From Nocardioides pocheonensis (GTDB lineage: Bacteria > Actinomycetota > Actinomycetes > Propionibacteriales > Nocardioidaceae), in contig NZ_RJSF01000036.1 of NCBI RefSeq assembly GCF_003725535.1, positions 1-64,000 on the forward strand: a stretch of 64,000 nucleotides of DNA. Reading direction: 5' to 3'. The notes below the pieces were generated by a model. It worked only from the letters and a program-made list of their open reading frames with translations, had not been told where the DNA came from and made no database searches. A program made the position numbers and the translations under genes. Positions within the stretch are counted from its first letter, which is position 1. Each line of letters starts with the position of its first letter. Shown in pieces: positions 52,177 to 63,237 of the stretch.

Positions 52177-53522
52177 GCAGAGGACCTGTCGCGCGCTCGC
52201 AGGTCGACCGGCTGGCCGTCCTTGGGGAAGGGCAGGGAGGCGTAGTCCAGAGGCGCCCGGTACGCCGGGTCGACGGACCACTCGAACCGCCGCAGCAGCT
52301 CGAGCAGGATCAGCTTGGCCTCGACGCCGGCGAAGAACATGCCCAGGCACTTGTGCACGCCGGAGCCGAACGGCATCCACGCATGCCGGTGGACCTTGTC
52401 CTCGCGCCGCTCATCGGCGAACCGCTCGGGGTCGAACCGCTCGGGCTCGTCCCAGAGCTCGGGCATGTGGTGACCGAGGTGCACCATCACCGCCGTCAGG
52501 CGACCCGCCGGGACGCGGTGGCCCAGCACCTCGGTGTCCTTGACCGCCTGTCGGGCGAGCACCGGCACCGGGGGCAGCAGCCGCAGGCACTCCTTCATCA
52601 CCAGATCGAGGTCCGCGACGGCGTCCAGCTGGTCGAGCGTCGGCGCCTCGGGCAGGCACATCGCCTGCTCCCGCAGCCGTTGCTGCCACTCCGGGTGCTG
52701 ACCGAGCTGCTGCATCATCGTCGACACGGTGATGGTGGAGGTGTCGTGGGCCGCCATCAGCAGGAAGACCACGTGGTTCACGACGTCCTCGTCGGTGAAC
52801 GCCTCTCCCTCGTCGCTCAGCCGGCAGAGCACCGAGAACAGGTCGTCGCCGGCACCGGCGCGCTTGCCGGCGACGTGCCGGCCGAGGAAGTCCTCGAGCA
52901 CGCGGCGGCCGCGATGCCCGCGGCCCCAGCGCGTGCCCGGCAGCGGCAGCCGGACGAGCGCGGTCGCGGCCTGGACGCAGTCCACGAACGCGGCGTTGAC
53001 CCGGTCGAGCTCGTCGGGCGACGCCAGGTGCGGACCGCCCATGAAGACCTGGGTCGCGAGGTCGAGGGTGAGCTCCTTGAGGGCGGGGTACGCACGGAAC
53101 CCGGCCTGCGGCCGCCAGCGCGCGACGCCCTCGGCGACCGCGGGGGCGAGCGCCGCGGCGTACCCGCTCAGGCGGTCGCGGGTGAACGCCTCCTGGAGCA
53201 GCCGCCGGTGCCGGTGGTGCTCCTCGAAGTCGAGCAGCATCAGCCCGCGGTCGAAGAACGGCCCCACCAGTGCGCCCCAGCCCGGGGCGTTCGCGAACGC
53301 CTTGTCGGCGTTGCGCAGCGCCTCCCCGCACGCATCCGGGCCGAGGAGCACGGTCCACCGGCGGCCGACGAAGTCCATCTCCGAGACGGGCCCGAAGTCG
53401 TCGTACTGCTCGCGCATCATGCGCAGGGGGTCACGCAGGTACGCGAACGTGCCGCCGATGTAGGGGAGCCCATGACGCCGCGGGGGCAAGGGCCTTTCGG
53501 CCAGGGAGGTGGTCCCGGTCAC
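52173..53522 (-). CDS. Cytochrome P450
   Basis: A 449-residue heme monooxygenase. Heme-ligand Cys392 in FGSGVHKCLG, I-helix AAHDTS (257-262), and E-x-x-R as Glu311-Arg314 (ECLR). No membrane anchor. It resembles CYP51/CYP-like bacterial P450s that accept hydrophobic ring substrates. GTG 53522 has GGAG 5 nt upstream. Forms an operon with the downstream SDR and is divergent from a TetR gene; the 20-bp palindrome between them is the likely control site. Confidence 0.9.
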   Translation of the reverse strand: MTGTTSLAERPLPPRRHGLPYIGGTFAYLRDPLRMMREQYDDFGPVSEMDFVGRRWTVLLGPDACGEALRNADKAFANAPGWGALVGPFFDRGLMLLDFEEHHRHRRLLQEAFTRDRLSGYAAALAPAVAEGVARWRPQAGFRAYPALKELTLDLATQVFMGGPHLASPDELDRVNAAFVDCVQAATALVRLPLPGTRWGRGHRGRRVLEDFLGRHVAGKRAGAGDDLFSVLCRLSDEGEAFTDEDVVNHVVFLLMAAHDTSTITVSTMMQQLGQHPEWQQRLREQAMCLPEAPTLDQLDAVADLDLVMKECLRLLPPVPVLARQAVKDTEVLGHRVPAGRLTAVMVHLGHHMPELWDEPERFDPERFADERREDKVHRHAWMPFGSGVHKCLGMFFAGVEAKLILLELLRRFEWSVDPAYRAPLDYASLPFPKDGQPVDLRARDRSSA

Positions 53523-53533
53523 GGTGCTCCAAT

Positions 53534-53553
53534 CTGACAGGACGTCCTGTCAG
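53534..53553. promoter_or_regulatory. 20-bp perfect palindrome between P450 and TetR genes
   Basis: CTGACAGGACGTCCTGTCAG is a perfect 20-bp palindrome in the 67-bp gap between the divergent genes, 12 bp from the P450 start and 37 bp from the TetR start. Shape and place fit a TetR-dimer operator controlling both directions. Confidence 0.85.
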
Positions 53554-53589
53554 TTTGGTACCGGCGCCCGGATCGGTCAAGGTGGGGGC

Positions 53590-54213
53590 ATGGACGCCCC
53601 CACACGCAGCTACGGCGGCAAGACCGCGCAGGAGCGTGCCGCCGAGCGGCGGGAGCGCCTGGTCGCGGCCGCGATCGAGGTGCTCGCCGAGCAGGGAGCG
53701 GAGCACACCACGATGACCGGAATCTGCGCGGCTGCCGGGCTCACGGAGCGCTACTTCTACGAGAGCTTCGCCTCGCTCGACGAAGCGATGCTGGCTGCCC
53801 TCGACAGCGTGTGCGCGGAGATCGCGGAGCTGGTCGTGTCGACGCTGCAGACCACCCACGGGCCCCCGGAGGGCCGGGTGCACGCGCTGGTGGTCGCGTT
53901 CTTCGACCTGGTCGAGGAGTCCCCCGGCAAGGCACGGGTCGCCGTGGTCGAGTCCGCGGCCAACGCCGTGCTGAGACCCCGGCGCCACGAGCTGATCCAG
54001 ATGTTCGCCCAGCTGGTCGCCGACGAGGCGGCCGTTCTCTACCGCGACCAGGCCTGGCCCGAGGAGCGCGCCCGGATCCACGGGCTGGTCTTCATCGCCG
54101 GGCTGGCCGAGCTGGTGGGCGCCTGGCTGACCGGGGCGGTGGAGACCACGCGCGAGGAGCTGGTCGACGCCTGCGAGAGCCTGTTCGTCGCATTCACCCG
54201 ACGCGACGGCTGA
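53590..54213 (+). CDS. TetR-family transcriptional repressor
   Basis: A 207-residue regulator. The N-terminal helix-turn-helix (residues about 15-60: RRERLVAAAIEVLAEQG, TMTGICAAAGLTERYFYESF) is followed by a helical ligand-binding domain. ATG 53590 has a GGTGGGGG stretch in front; the open frame reaches back over the operator but that is not used. It should bind the adjacent palindrome and release it when the P450 substrate or a similar compound is present. Its 3' end overlaps the convergent catalase-like gene by 20 bp. Confidence 0.9.
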   Translation: MDAPTRSYGGKTAQERAAERRERLVAAAIEVLAEQGAEHTTMTGICAAAGLTERYFYESFASLDEAMLAALDSVCAEIAELVVSTLQTTHGPPEGRVHALVVAFFDLVEESPGKARVAVVESAANAVLRPRRHELIQMFAQLVADEAAVLYRDQAWPEERARIHGLVFIAGLAELVGAWLTGAVETTREELVDACESLFVAFTRRDG

Positions 54214-55096
54214 CCGAGGCGGAGTACGCCGCCGGCCGGTAGCGCAGGATCGGGTCGTCGGAGAGCTCGATGCCGTCGACCACGCGCGTCGGGTCGAACA
54301 CGACCACCTCGCCGCCCTGCTCGCGGTCGGGGTCGGGCCCCGTGACCTCGATCGTCCCGGCGTCGAACCACGGACCCTTCCAGACCGACATCGGGTCGTG
54401 CGGGTCGTCGCCGGGTCCGGCGGTCTGCACCTCGAGGGTGTGCCGCACGGGGTGCTCGGCGAGACGGGCCAGGATCTCCTCGCGCAGCCGGTCACGACCC
54501 TCGAACCGGCCCGCGGGTCGCTGGTCGCCACCACCCTGCGGGGTGAACCGGTAGCGCACCCACGTCTGCGTGCCGTCGGCGGCGATCCACTGGTAGGCGT
54601 GGATCGGGTAGTAGCTCGCCTCGGCGTACGAGTACGGCGGGACGATCGCCTTCGCACGCGCGTTGGCCAGCGTCGCCGGGATCGCGTCGGGGTGCCGCGC
54701 CAGGAACAGCGGCAGCTTCAGCGGGTTGCCGGCAGCCTCGACCAGCTCCAGGAACGCCTCGGGGGTGCGCACCGGGAAGCGCGGAGCGGTCTGGCCGAGG
54801 AGGTCGGTCGCGGTGCCGTCGAGCAGCCGGAACGACACCGCCATGCCGCGCACGTCGGTGCCCTTGTCGGAGTTGCGGGGATTGCCCCCGCCGTTGGACC
54901 AGCGGACCCGCACCGGCACCGGGTCGCCCTGCAGGTGGCCGGCCCGACAGAGCGCAGCCGCCTGCGGCGTCGCGGTGAACGTGCCCGCGTAGAACGCGCC
55001 CTTGGCGTGCAGCGTGCGGCTGCCGTCGTGGCGCCCGAAGACCCCGTTGATCCGGTCGATCGCGCGCTCGGGATCGACCGTGCCGTCTGCTGCCAT
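54194..55096 (-). CDS. Small catalase-family heme protein
   Basis: A 300-residue catalase-core protein of the short SrpA/KatX-like type, much smaller than true catalases (480 or more). The distal His is in RTLHAKGAFYAG, the distal Asn in VRWSNGGGNP, and the proximal segment near the end reads DDPILRYRPAAYSAS, carrying Arg and Tyr. Such mini-catalases act as peroxidases or oxygenases of organic substrates. Cytoplasmic. AGGAGG precedes ATG 55096. Confidence 0.82.
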   Translation of the reverse strand: MAADGTVDPERAIDRINGVFGRHDGSRTLHAKGAFYAGTFTATPQAAALCRAGHLQGDPVPVRVRWSNGGGNPRNSDKGTDVRGMAVSFRLLDGTATDLLGQTAPRFPVRTPEAFLELVEAAGNPLKLPLFLARHPDAIPATLANARAKAIVPPYSYAEASYYPIHAYQWIAADGTQTWVRYRFTPQGGGDQRPAGRFEGRDRLREEILARLAEHPVRHTLEVQTAGPGDDPHDPMSVWKGPWFDAGTIEVTGPDPDREQGGEVVVFDPTRVVDGIELSDDPILRYRPAAYSASVSRRVG

Positions 55097-55178
55097 CGCT
55101 GCCTCCTGGTCGCGGGCCCCGCGGGCCGATCCTAGGGCCGGCGGGTGTCGACCCGCGCGCGCCTCCTCGGGCACCGGA

Positions 55179-57603
<2,425 letters not shown>

Positions 57604-57620
57604 CCCGCCCCCGACACGCA

Positions 57621-57781
57621 GCGAGCCGATCCGAGCCAGCCCGCGGCGAAGCGGAGCGAGCCGATCCGAGCCAGCCCGCGGCGCGGTCGTGTCTGGACTG
57701 ACGAGCGATGCGACGAAGGAGCGAGCGAGGAGGGAAGACGCGACCTGAGAGCGCCGCGGGCACGGCGAAGCGGAGCGAGCC
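57621..57781. repeat. 35-bp tandem repeats and relatives
   Basis: A 28-bp unit starting GCGAGCCGATCCGAGCC occurs at 57621-57648 and, identically, at 57656-57683, a 35-bp period. Its companion piece GGCGAAGCGGAGCGAGCC recurs at 57764-57781. This is the 185-bp gap between convergent genes; no gene in it. Similar R/E-coded segments would not make sense as protein. Confidence 0.8.
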
Positions 57782-57788
57782 AATTCAA

Positions 57789-59483
57789 CTAGTACTCGAT
57801 CGCGCCCGTCCGTACTCCCCCGTGCGCCGCGAGGTCCTGGGCGACGGTGGGGTCGTCGGAGTCGGCGAAGTAGTCGTAGGACCTGGTCTCGTCGACACCG
57901 TTGGCCACCTTCGCCGCCCTGAGCGCGACGGTGAGCACGACCGCGACTAGCACGTTGATCACGAACGAGGTGAGGGCGATGTACCCGAGGTCGCCGATCA
58001 CCGGCATCGCCGAGAGCGAGCCGCCGAAGTGCTTGCCGGTGGCGGGGTTGATCACCTGGTAGGCCTTCACGGTGCCGTAGACCATGCCGACCGCCCAGCC
58101 GACCAGCAGGGCCCACTTGTGGAACCACCGCGTGTAGAGGCTGAACACGATCGCCGGGAAGGTCTGCAGGATCCAGATCCCGCCGAGCAGCTGGAAGTTG
58201 ATCGCGTTCTGCTTGTCCATCGTGAACACGAACGCCAGGGCGAAGGCCTTGACGACCAGCGACATCAGCTTCGAGACCTGCGCCTCCTGCGCGTGCGTGG
58301 CATCCGGCTTCACCCACGCCTTGTAGATGTTGCGGGTGAAGGTGTTGGCCGCCGCGATCGACATGATCGCCGCCGGCACCAGCGCACCGATCGCCACGGC
58401 CGCGAACGCCACCCCGGCGAACCAGCTCGGGAAGGAGTCCTCGAACAGCTGCGGGATCACCAGCTGCGGGTTGGGCTTGCCGTCCAGCCCGATCGGCTTC
58501 GTGCCGGCCGCGATCGCGACCCAGCCGAGCAGGGCCAGGAGCCCCAGCACGAAGGAGTACGCCGGCAGGATCGCGGCGTTGCGCCGGATCGTCTTGCGAC
58601 TGCCCGAGGACAGCGACGCGGTGATCGAGTGCGGGTACATGAACAGCGCCAGTGCCGAGCCGAGGCCCAGCGTGGCGTACGCCCACATCTGGGGGTCACC
58701 GGGGATGAAGGCACCGTTGGGCGCCTTGGTCACCGGGTTGGTCGCCGCCATCTTGTCCTGGGCCGCCCCGAAGATGTGGTCCCAGCCGCCGAAGTGGTGC
58801 GGCAGGTAGATGATCGCGACGATGATCACCAGGTAGATCAGCCCGTCCTTGACGAACGCGATCACCGCGGGCGCGCGCAGGCCGGAGGTGTACGTGTACG
58901 CCGCGAGCAGCACGAACGCGATCAGCAGCGGCGCGTCCTTGGCGAACCAGTTGCCGCTGCCGCCGAGCCCGGCCACCTCGAGGACCGCCTGGATACCGAT
59001 CAGCTGGAGCGCGATGTAGGGCATCGTCGCGAGGAAGCCGGTGAGCGCGACGGCCAGCGAGAGTCCGCGGTCGCCGTACCGGCCCTGGACGAAGTCCGCC
59101 GACGTGACGTAACCGTGCCGGTGGCTGACCGACCACAGCCGCGCCATGAAGACGAAGATGATCGGGTAGAGCACGATCGTGTAGGGCACCGCGAAGAAGC
59201 CGGCCACCGCGCCGGTGGCGAACATCGCGGCCGGCACCGCGATGAAGGTGTACGCCGTGTAGAGGTCACCACCCAGCAGGAACCAGGTGATCCACGTCCC
59301 GAACCGGCGCCCGCCGAGACCCCACTCGTCGAGGGACTCGAGGTGGTCGCCCCGCTTGAAGCGCGAGGCCATGAACCCCAGCACGGTGACGATCGCGAAC
59401 AGCACGATCAGCACCGTCAGCGCGACACCGTTGACCCCCGTGCCGGTCGTCAGCGGCACCACCTGTGCCGTCGCCGCGCTCAT
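57789..59483 (-). CDS. Sodium:solute symporter, MctP-like (monocarboxylate)
   Basis: A 564-residue SSS-family transporter with about 13 hydrophobic helices. WFLLGGDLYTAYTFIAVPAAMFATGAVAGFFAVPYT and GALVPAAIMSIAAANTFTRNIYK match MctP-type carriers for lactate, pyruvate and related acids. ATG 59483 overlaps the stop of the DUF3311 gene (ATGA), the usual arrangement for this carrier. Uptake of an organic acid coupled to Na+ or H+ is likely. Confidence 0.86.
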   Translation of the reverse strand: MSAATAQVVPLTTGTGVNGVALTVLIVLFAIVTVLGFMASRFKRGDHLESLDEWGLGGRRFGTWITWFLLGGDLYTAYTFIAVPAAMFATGAVAGFFAVPYTIVLYPIIFVFMARLWSVSHRHGYVTSADFVQGRYGDRGLSLAVALTGFLATMPYIALQLIGIQAVLEVAGLGGSGNWFAKDAPLLIAFVLLAAYTYTSGLRAPAVIAFVKDGLIYLVIIVAIIYLPHHFGGWDHIFGAAQDKMAATNPVTKAPNGAFIPGDPQMWAYATLGLGSALALFMYPHSITASLSSGSRKTIRRNAAILPAYSFVLGLLALLGWVAIAAGTKPIGLDGKPNPQLVIPQLFEDSFPSWFAGVAFAAVAIGALVPAAIMSIAAANTFTRNIYKAWVKPDATHAQEAQVSKLMSLVVKAFALAFVFTMDKQNAINFQLLGGIWILQTFPAIVFSLYTRWFHKWALLVGWAVGMVYGTVKAYQVINPATGKHFGGSLSAMPVIGDLGYIALTSFVINVLVAVVLTVALRAAKVANGVDETRSYDYFADSDDPTVAQDLAAHGGVRTGAIEY

Positions 59484-59869
59484 GACCGGTACCCGTCGGT
59501 CCGGTCGCCCGGGTCACCGTGCCCGAGCCGGCGGGGCGGGCCGTCGTCGTCCGCGCCGGCGTGGCCCGAGAAGGGCGCTTCGCTCTCCCCCCGCGCGGCG
59601 AGCACCAGCCGGTGCGCTGTGTAGGTCAGCGCCGAGGTCACGAAGACCCAGGCGAACTGGTACCAGAAGAAGAACGGGATGCCCCACAGACGCGGGGTCT
59701 CCTTGGCGTAGCTGCTCACCCACATCAGGGCCACGACGGGGACGAGCAGGCAGACGCCGGCAGCCACGAGCAGGCCGGTGTTCGCAGGGGGCATGCGGAC
59801 GACGAGGTCACCGTCGGTGCGATCGGTGACGTCCGGACCCGGCTCCCTCGGGGAGTTGACAGAGCTCAT
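59480..59869 (-). CDS. DUF3311-family small membrane partner
   Basis: A 129-residue protein with two hydrophobic helices (about 32-50 and 66-88, PRLWGIPFFFWYQFAWVFVTSALTYTAHRLV) and a hydrophilic acidic tail. DUF3311 proteins commonly precede and pair with SSS-type MctP transporters. ATG 59869 is chosen within a slightly longer open frame. Overlaps the transporter start by 4 bp. Confidence 0.82.
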   Translation of the reverse strand: MSSVNSPREPGPDVTDRTDGDLVVRMPPANTGLLVAAGVCLLVPVVALMWVSSYAKETPRLWGIPFFFWYQFAWVFVTSALTYTAHRLVLAARGESEAPFSGHAGADDDGPPRRLGHGDPGDRTDGYRS

Positions 59870-59926
59870 GCAGGTTCCGTACCCGTTCGTGACCCCCGTC
59901 ACACCTCGCTCGCGGAACAGGTCGCC

Positions 59927-60337
59927 TCAGAGCAGGGCGTCGTACGCCTCCGGGCTGGAGTCGCGCAGGAAGTCGCGGCACCGCTGCACCTCGGCGGTCT
60001 CGCCGATCGCCTCCGCCCCGCGGGCCAGGGCAGCCAGGGCGCGGAGGAAGCCGCGGTTCGGGACGTGGTCCCACGGCACCGGTCCGTGACCCTTCCAGCC
60101 GTTGCGTCGCAGCAGGTCGAGGCTGCGGTGGTAGCCGACCCGAGCGAACGCGTACGCCGCCACGTCGTCGGTGCCCTCCGCCAGAGCGCCTTCTGCCAGC
60201 ACCGCCCAGGCCAGAGGCGACTCCGGGTGGGCCACGACGACCGCCCGGGGCTCCTCACCCGCCGCGAGGGCCTCGGCCGCCGGGTCCTCGGGCAGCAGCG
60301 TGGGCGGGGGGCCGGCGATCAGATCGGGAAAAGTCAT
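59927..60337 (-). CDS. DUF3151-family protein
   Basis: A 136-residue protein matching the actinobacterial DUF3151 family: FARVGYHRSLDLLRRNGWKGHGPVPWDHVPNRGFLRALAALARGAEAIGE. Likely a helical TPR-like fold; function unknown. Its neighbourhood, between purA and fba, is also found in mycobacteria. Divergent from the MFS gene across 36 bp. Confidence 0.85.
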   Translation of the reverse strand: MTFPDLIAGPPPTLLPEDPAAEALAAGEEPRAVVVAHPESPLAWAVLAEGALAEGTDDVAAYAFARVGYHRSLDLLRRNGWKGHGPVPWDHVPNRGFLRALAALARGAEAIGETAEVQRCRDFLRDSSPEAYDALL

Positions 60338-60373
60338 GGAGTAATTGTCCCAGCAAGGGTGTTGAGTTGCTTC

Positions 60374-61882
60374 GTGACCCAGATCGAGACGCCCGTCCCC
60401 GCTCCCGCCGCCGAGGTCGAGAACCCGTGGCCGGCGCTGTTCGCCCTGGTCCTCGGGTTCTTCATGATCCTGGTCGACCTGACGATCGTGATCGTCGCGA
60501 CGCCGACGATCATCGACAAGCTCGACGCGAGCGTGAACCAGGTCGTCTGGGTGAGCAGCGCCTACATGCTCGCGTACGCCGTGCCGGTGCTGATCACCGG
60601 AAGGCTCGGCGACCGCTACGGCTCGAAGTACCTCTACCTCGCCGGCCTCACGGTCTTCACCCTCGCCTCGCTGTGGTGCGGGCTGTCGACCTCGATCGAG
60701 ATGCTGATCGTCGCCCGCGTGGTCCAGGGTCTCGGCGCCTCGATGATCACCCCCCAGACGATGGCGATCATCACGCGCATCTTCCCGGCCGCGGAGCGCG
60801 GCAAGGCGATGGCCGTGTGGGGCGCGACCGCCGGCGTCGCGATGGTCGTCGGCCCGATCCTCGGCGGCGTGCTCACCGGCTGGCTGGGCTGGGAGTGGAT
60901 CTTCTTCGTCAACATCCCCGTCGGCATCGTCGGGTTCGTGCTCGCCGTGCGACGGGTCCCCAAGCTGCCGACCAACGAGCACCGGTTCGACTGGCTCGGC
61001 GTCGCGCTGTCCGGCGTCGGCCTGTTCCTGCTCGCCTTCGGCATCCAGGAGGGCCATGACAAGCACTGGGCCGGCTGGATCATCACGATGATCGTGGGCG
61101 GTCTCGCGGTGCTCTGCGTGTTCGTCGGCTGGCAGGCGGTGAACAGGAAGGAGCCGCTGGTCCCGCTCGGGCTGTTCAAGGACCGCAACTTCTCGGTCTC
61201 CAACGTCGCGATCACCACGATGGGCTTCATCGCAGCGTCGTTCGGCTTCCCGCTGATGCTCTACGCCCAGGCCGTGCGCGGCTACAACCCCACGCAGGCG
61301 GCGCTGCTGCTGTTCCCGATGGCGATCATGTCGATCCTGCTCGCCAAGTTCGTCGGCGGCCTCACCGACCGGGTGCACCCGCGGCTGATCGTCGGCTTCG
61401 GCTTCGCGATGAGCGCCATCGGCATGCTGCTGATGACCCGCTGGCTCGAGCCGGGCACCAGCGTGTGGTGGCTGTGCGCCTTCCAGGTGCTCGTCGGCAT
61501 CGGCAACGCGTTCATCTGGGCGCCGACGGCGGCCACGGCCACCCGCAACCTCCCGATGCACCAGGCGGGTGCCGGCGCGGGCGTCTACAACGCCACCCGT
61601 CAGGTGGGCTCGGTCGTCGGCTCGGCCGCGATCGCCGTGCTGATGTCCTCGCGGATCGCCCACTTCCTCCCGGGTGCTGCCGTGCAGGGCGAGGCCGGAG
61701 CGAACAAGATCCCCGACCCCCACGTCGCCGACCTGTTCAGCAACGCGATGCAGCAGTCCCTGCTGCTGCCGACCCTGGTCTACCTCGTCGGGCTCGTGGC
61801 GGTGCTGTTCTACGAGCGTCCGAAGCACACCGGCTACGGCGGCGCCCCTGCCGCGACGGTCGCTGCTCCTGTGGAGGGTTAG
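60374..61882 (+). CDS. DHA2-family MFS multidrug-type exporter
   Basis: A 502-residue major facilitator with about 14 hydrophobic helices (EmrB/QacA type). Motif C, GVAMVVGPILGGVLTG, and the antiporter start LDLTIVIVATPTI-type helix (VDLTIVIVATPTIIDKLD) are visible. Drug or metabolite efflux by proton antiport is probable. GTG 60374 lacks a good ribosome site. The start shares a 36-bp region with the divergent DUF3151 gene. A family 3 repeat follows the stop. Confidence 0.9.
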   Translation: MTQIETPVPAPAAEVENPWPALFALVLGFFMILVDLTIVIVATPTIIDKLDASVNQVVWVSSAYMLAYAVPVLITGRLGDRYGSKYLYLAGLTVFTLASLWCGLSTSIEMLIVARVVQGLGASMITPQTMAIITRIFPAAERGKAMAVWGATAGVAMVVGPILGGVLTGWLGWEWIFFVNIPVGIVGFVLAVRRVPKLPTNEHRFDWLGVALSGVGLFLLAFGIQEGHDKHWAGWIITMIVGGLAVLCVFVGWQAVNRKEPLVPLGLFKDRNFSVSNVAITTMGFIAASFGFPLMLYAQAVRGYNPTQAALLLFPMAIMSILLAKFVGGLTDRVHPRLIVGFGFAMSAIGMLLMTRWLEPGTSVWWLCAFQVLVGIGNAFIWAPTAATATRNLPMHQAGAGAGVYNATRQVGSVVGSAAIAVLMSSRIAHFLPGAAVQGEAGANKIPDPHVADLFSNAMQQSLLLPTLVYLVGLVAVLFYERPKHTGYGGAPAATVAAPVEG

Positions 61883-61890
61883 CGCGCGCG

Positions 61891-61968
61891 GCGCTGTAAC
61901 GCGGGGTTAGAGACGCTGAACAAGGCGCGCGAGGCGCACTCAGTGACCACAACTCCGCGTCAGAGCGC
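61891..61968. repeat. Long inverted repeat, family 3, copy 1 (imperfect)
   Basis: GCGCTGTAACGCGGGGTT (61891-61908) faces AACTCCGCGTCAGAGCGC (61951-61968), 15 of 18 paired. Its left arm continues into GACGCTGA, as in copy 2 at 63.1 kb. Lies between the MFS gene and the AbiEi-like gene, 8 bp past the MFS stop. Confidence 0.75.
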
Positions 61969-62097
61969 CGATCGTCCGCTCATCACGTTCCTCGTGCCGT
62001 TGTCCCAGGTGTTTCCACAACGCCCTGATCGGCACTCCGGTCCACAGCCGACCGACCCCGCATCGCACGGGGCCGGCATCGTGGCCACAGTCGGAGC

Positions 62098-63141
62098 ATG
62101 CGTCCCGCACTCCAGGCTCGTGCCAGTGCCCAAGGCGGCCTCGTCACCCGCGCCCAGGCCAAGGCAGCCGGGTACACCGAGCGCGAGCTGCGCACCCTGA
62201 CGGCGGTCCGGGGCCCTTGGGTCACGGTCCGGCGCGGAGCGTACGTCGAGCGCACGCTGTGGGACAGCCTCGACGTGCATGACGGGCGAGCGCGACTGCG
62301 CGACCTGGCTGCCCACCTGACCATGACGACGGAGCACTTGATGAGCCACGACTCAGCGGCACGCACCCTCCGGCTCCCCATGCTGCGACCGAAGGAGGAG
62401 CTCGTGCACATCACTCGGTACGGCGTGGGCGGCACCCGCACCGAGCACGGCGTGAAGCACCACATGACCCGGCTCGGCCTGCTCAACACCCGGCTGATCG
62501 ACGGGATGCGCATCACGGGTCTGGCCCGCACTGCGGTCGACATCGCCCGGGAGCACGGGTTCACCAGTGGCACGGTCGCGTGCGACGCCGCTCTGGAGCG
62601 CGGGCTGGTCATCGAGGATCTCGAGGCCGAGCTGGTGCCGATGTGGTGCTGGCCCGAGGTGACTCAGGCCCGCGCCGCAGTTGCCCACGCCCGGGCGGGC
62701 GCCGAGACTCCCGGCGAGACGCTGCTGCGACTGCTCGTCGTGGAGCTGGAGATCGGCGAGCCAGAGACGCAGTTCCCGGTCCGCGTCGGCGAGAGCACAG
62801 CCTGGACCGACCTCCGCGTCGGTTGTCACGTCTTCGAGTTCGACGGCCGGATCAAGTACCGCGGCACGGACGAGGGCGGCCTCGCGGACCGCCCCGTCAA
62901 CGACATCCTGTGGGACGAGCGGACCCGGGAGCGCATGATCTGTGCCGAGGGTCTCGGCATGTCGCGGGTGACCTGGGACGAGTTGCTCGGCGTACGGAGA
63001 GAGCGCACCAAGGCGCGACTGCGCGCCGAGTACGACGTCACGACGCGCCGGTTCGGGGATGCGCTTCCCGGCCACTTGGCCGTGGCCGCCGCACGCATCC
63101 GAGCGACCAACCCTCGCGTGCGCCCCCGAGCCGCGCTGTGA
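62098..63141 (+). CDS. AbiEi-like winged-helix protein with a nuclease-like C-terminal domain
   Basis: A 347-residue protein. The N-terminal region (GGLVTRAQAKAAGYTERELRTL, GPWVTVRRGAYV) is like the AbiEi antitoxin winged helix. The C-terminal region (GETLLRLLVVELEIGEPETQF, AWTDLRVGCHVFEFDGRIKYRG) has the spacing of a VSR/DUF559-type PD-(D/E)xK nuclease core: Glu, then Asp, then Glu-x-Asp..Lys. No toxin partner gene is adjacent. Such fused proteins are common and unexplained in high-GC actinobacteria. Its last codons and TGA lie inside a family 3 inverted repeat, with another copy upstream. Confidence 0.72.
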   Translation: MRPALQARASAQGGLVTRAQAKAAGYTERELRTLTAVRGPWVTVRRGAYVERTLWDSLDVHDGRARLRDLAAHLTMTTEHLMSHDSAARTLRLPMLRPKEELVHITRYGVGGTRTEHGVKHHMTRLGLLNTRLIDGMRITGLARTAVDIAREHGFTSGTVACDAALERGLVIEDLEAELVPMWCWPEVTQARAAVAHARAGAETPGETLLRLLVVELEIGEPETQFPVRVGESTAWTDLRVGCHVFEFDGRIKYRGTDEGGLADRPVNDILWDERTRERMICAEGLGMSRVTWDELLGVRRERTKARLRAEYDVTTRRFGDALPGHLAVAAARIRATNPRVRPRAAL

Positions 63142-63209
63142 CGCGGGGTTCCTGACGCTGAGTGACCGTCCTGGGGCTTGTCCAGCGTCGACAACCCCGC
63201 GTTACAGCG
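63134..63209. repeat. Long inverted repeat, family 3, copy 2
   Basis: CGCTGTGACGCGGGGTT (63134-63150) pairs with 63193-63209 at 16 of 17 positions. Inside, GACGCTG (63154-63160) pairs with CAGCGTC (63183-63189) after a 3x3 internal loop. It covers the end of the AbiEi-like gene and lies 28 bp past the fba stop, so it may terminate both. Confidence 0.88.
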
Positions 63210-63237
63210 GAGGCCGGTGCGGTCTCGCAGGCCGAGC

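Noticed and set aside
57621-57683. Short repeats as a possible CRISPR array
   Set aside because: The repeats are directly tandem with a 7-bp gap, no unique spacers of 30 bp, and no cas genes nearby.
59927-61828. A 633-residue minus-strand frame covering the DHA2 exporter
   Set aside because: Only the last 136 residues (DUF3151) are real; the upstream part is antisense to clear transmembrane helices.
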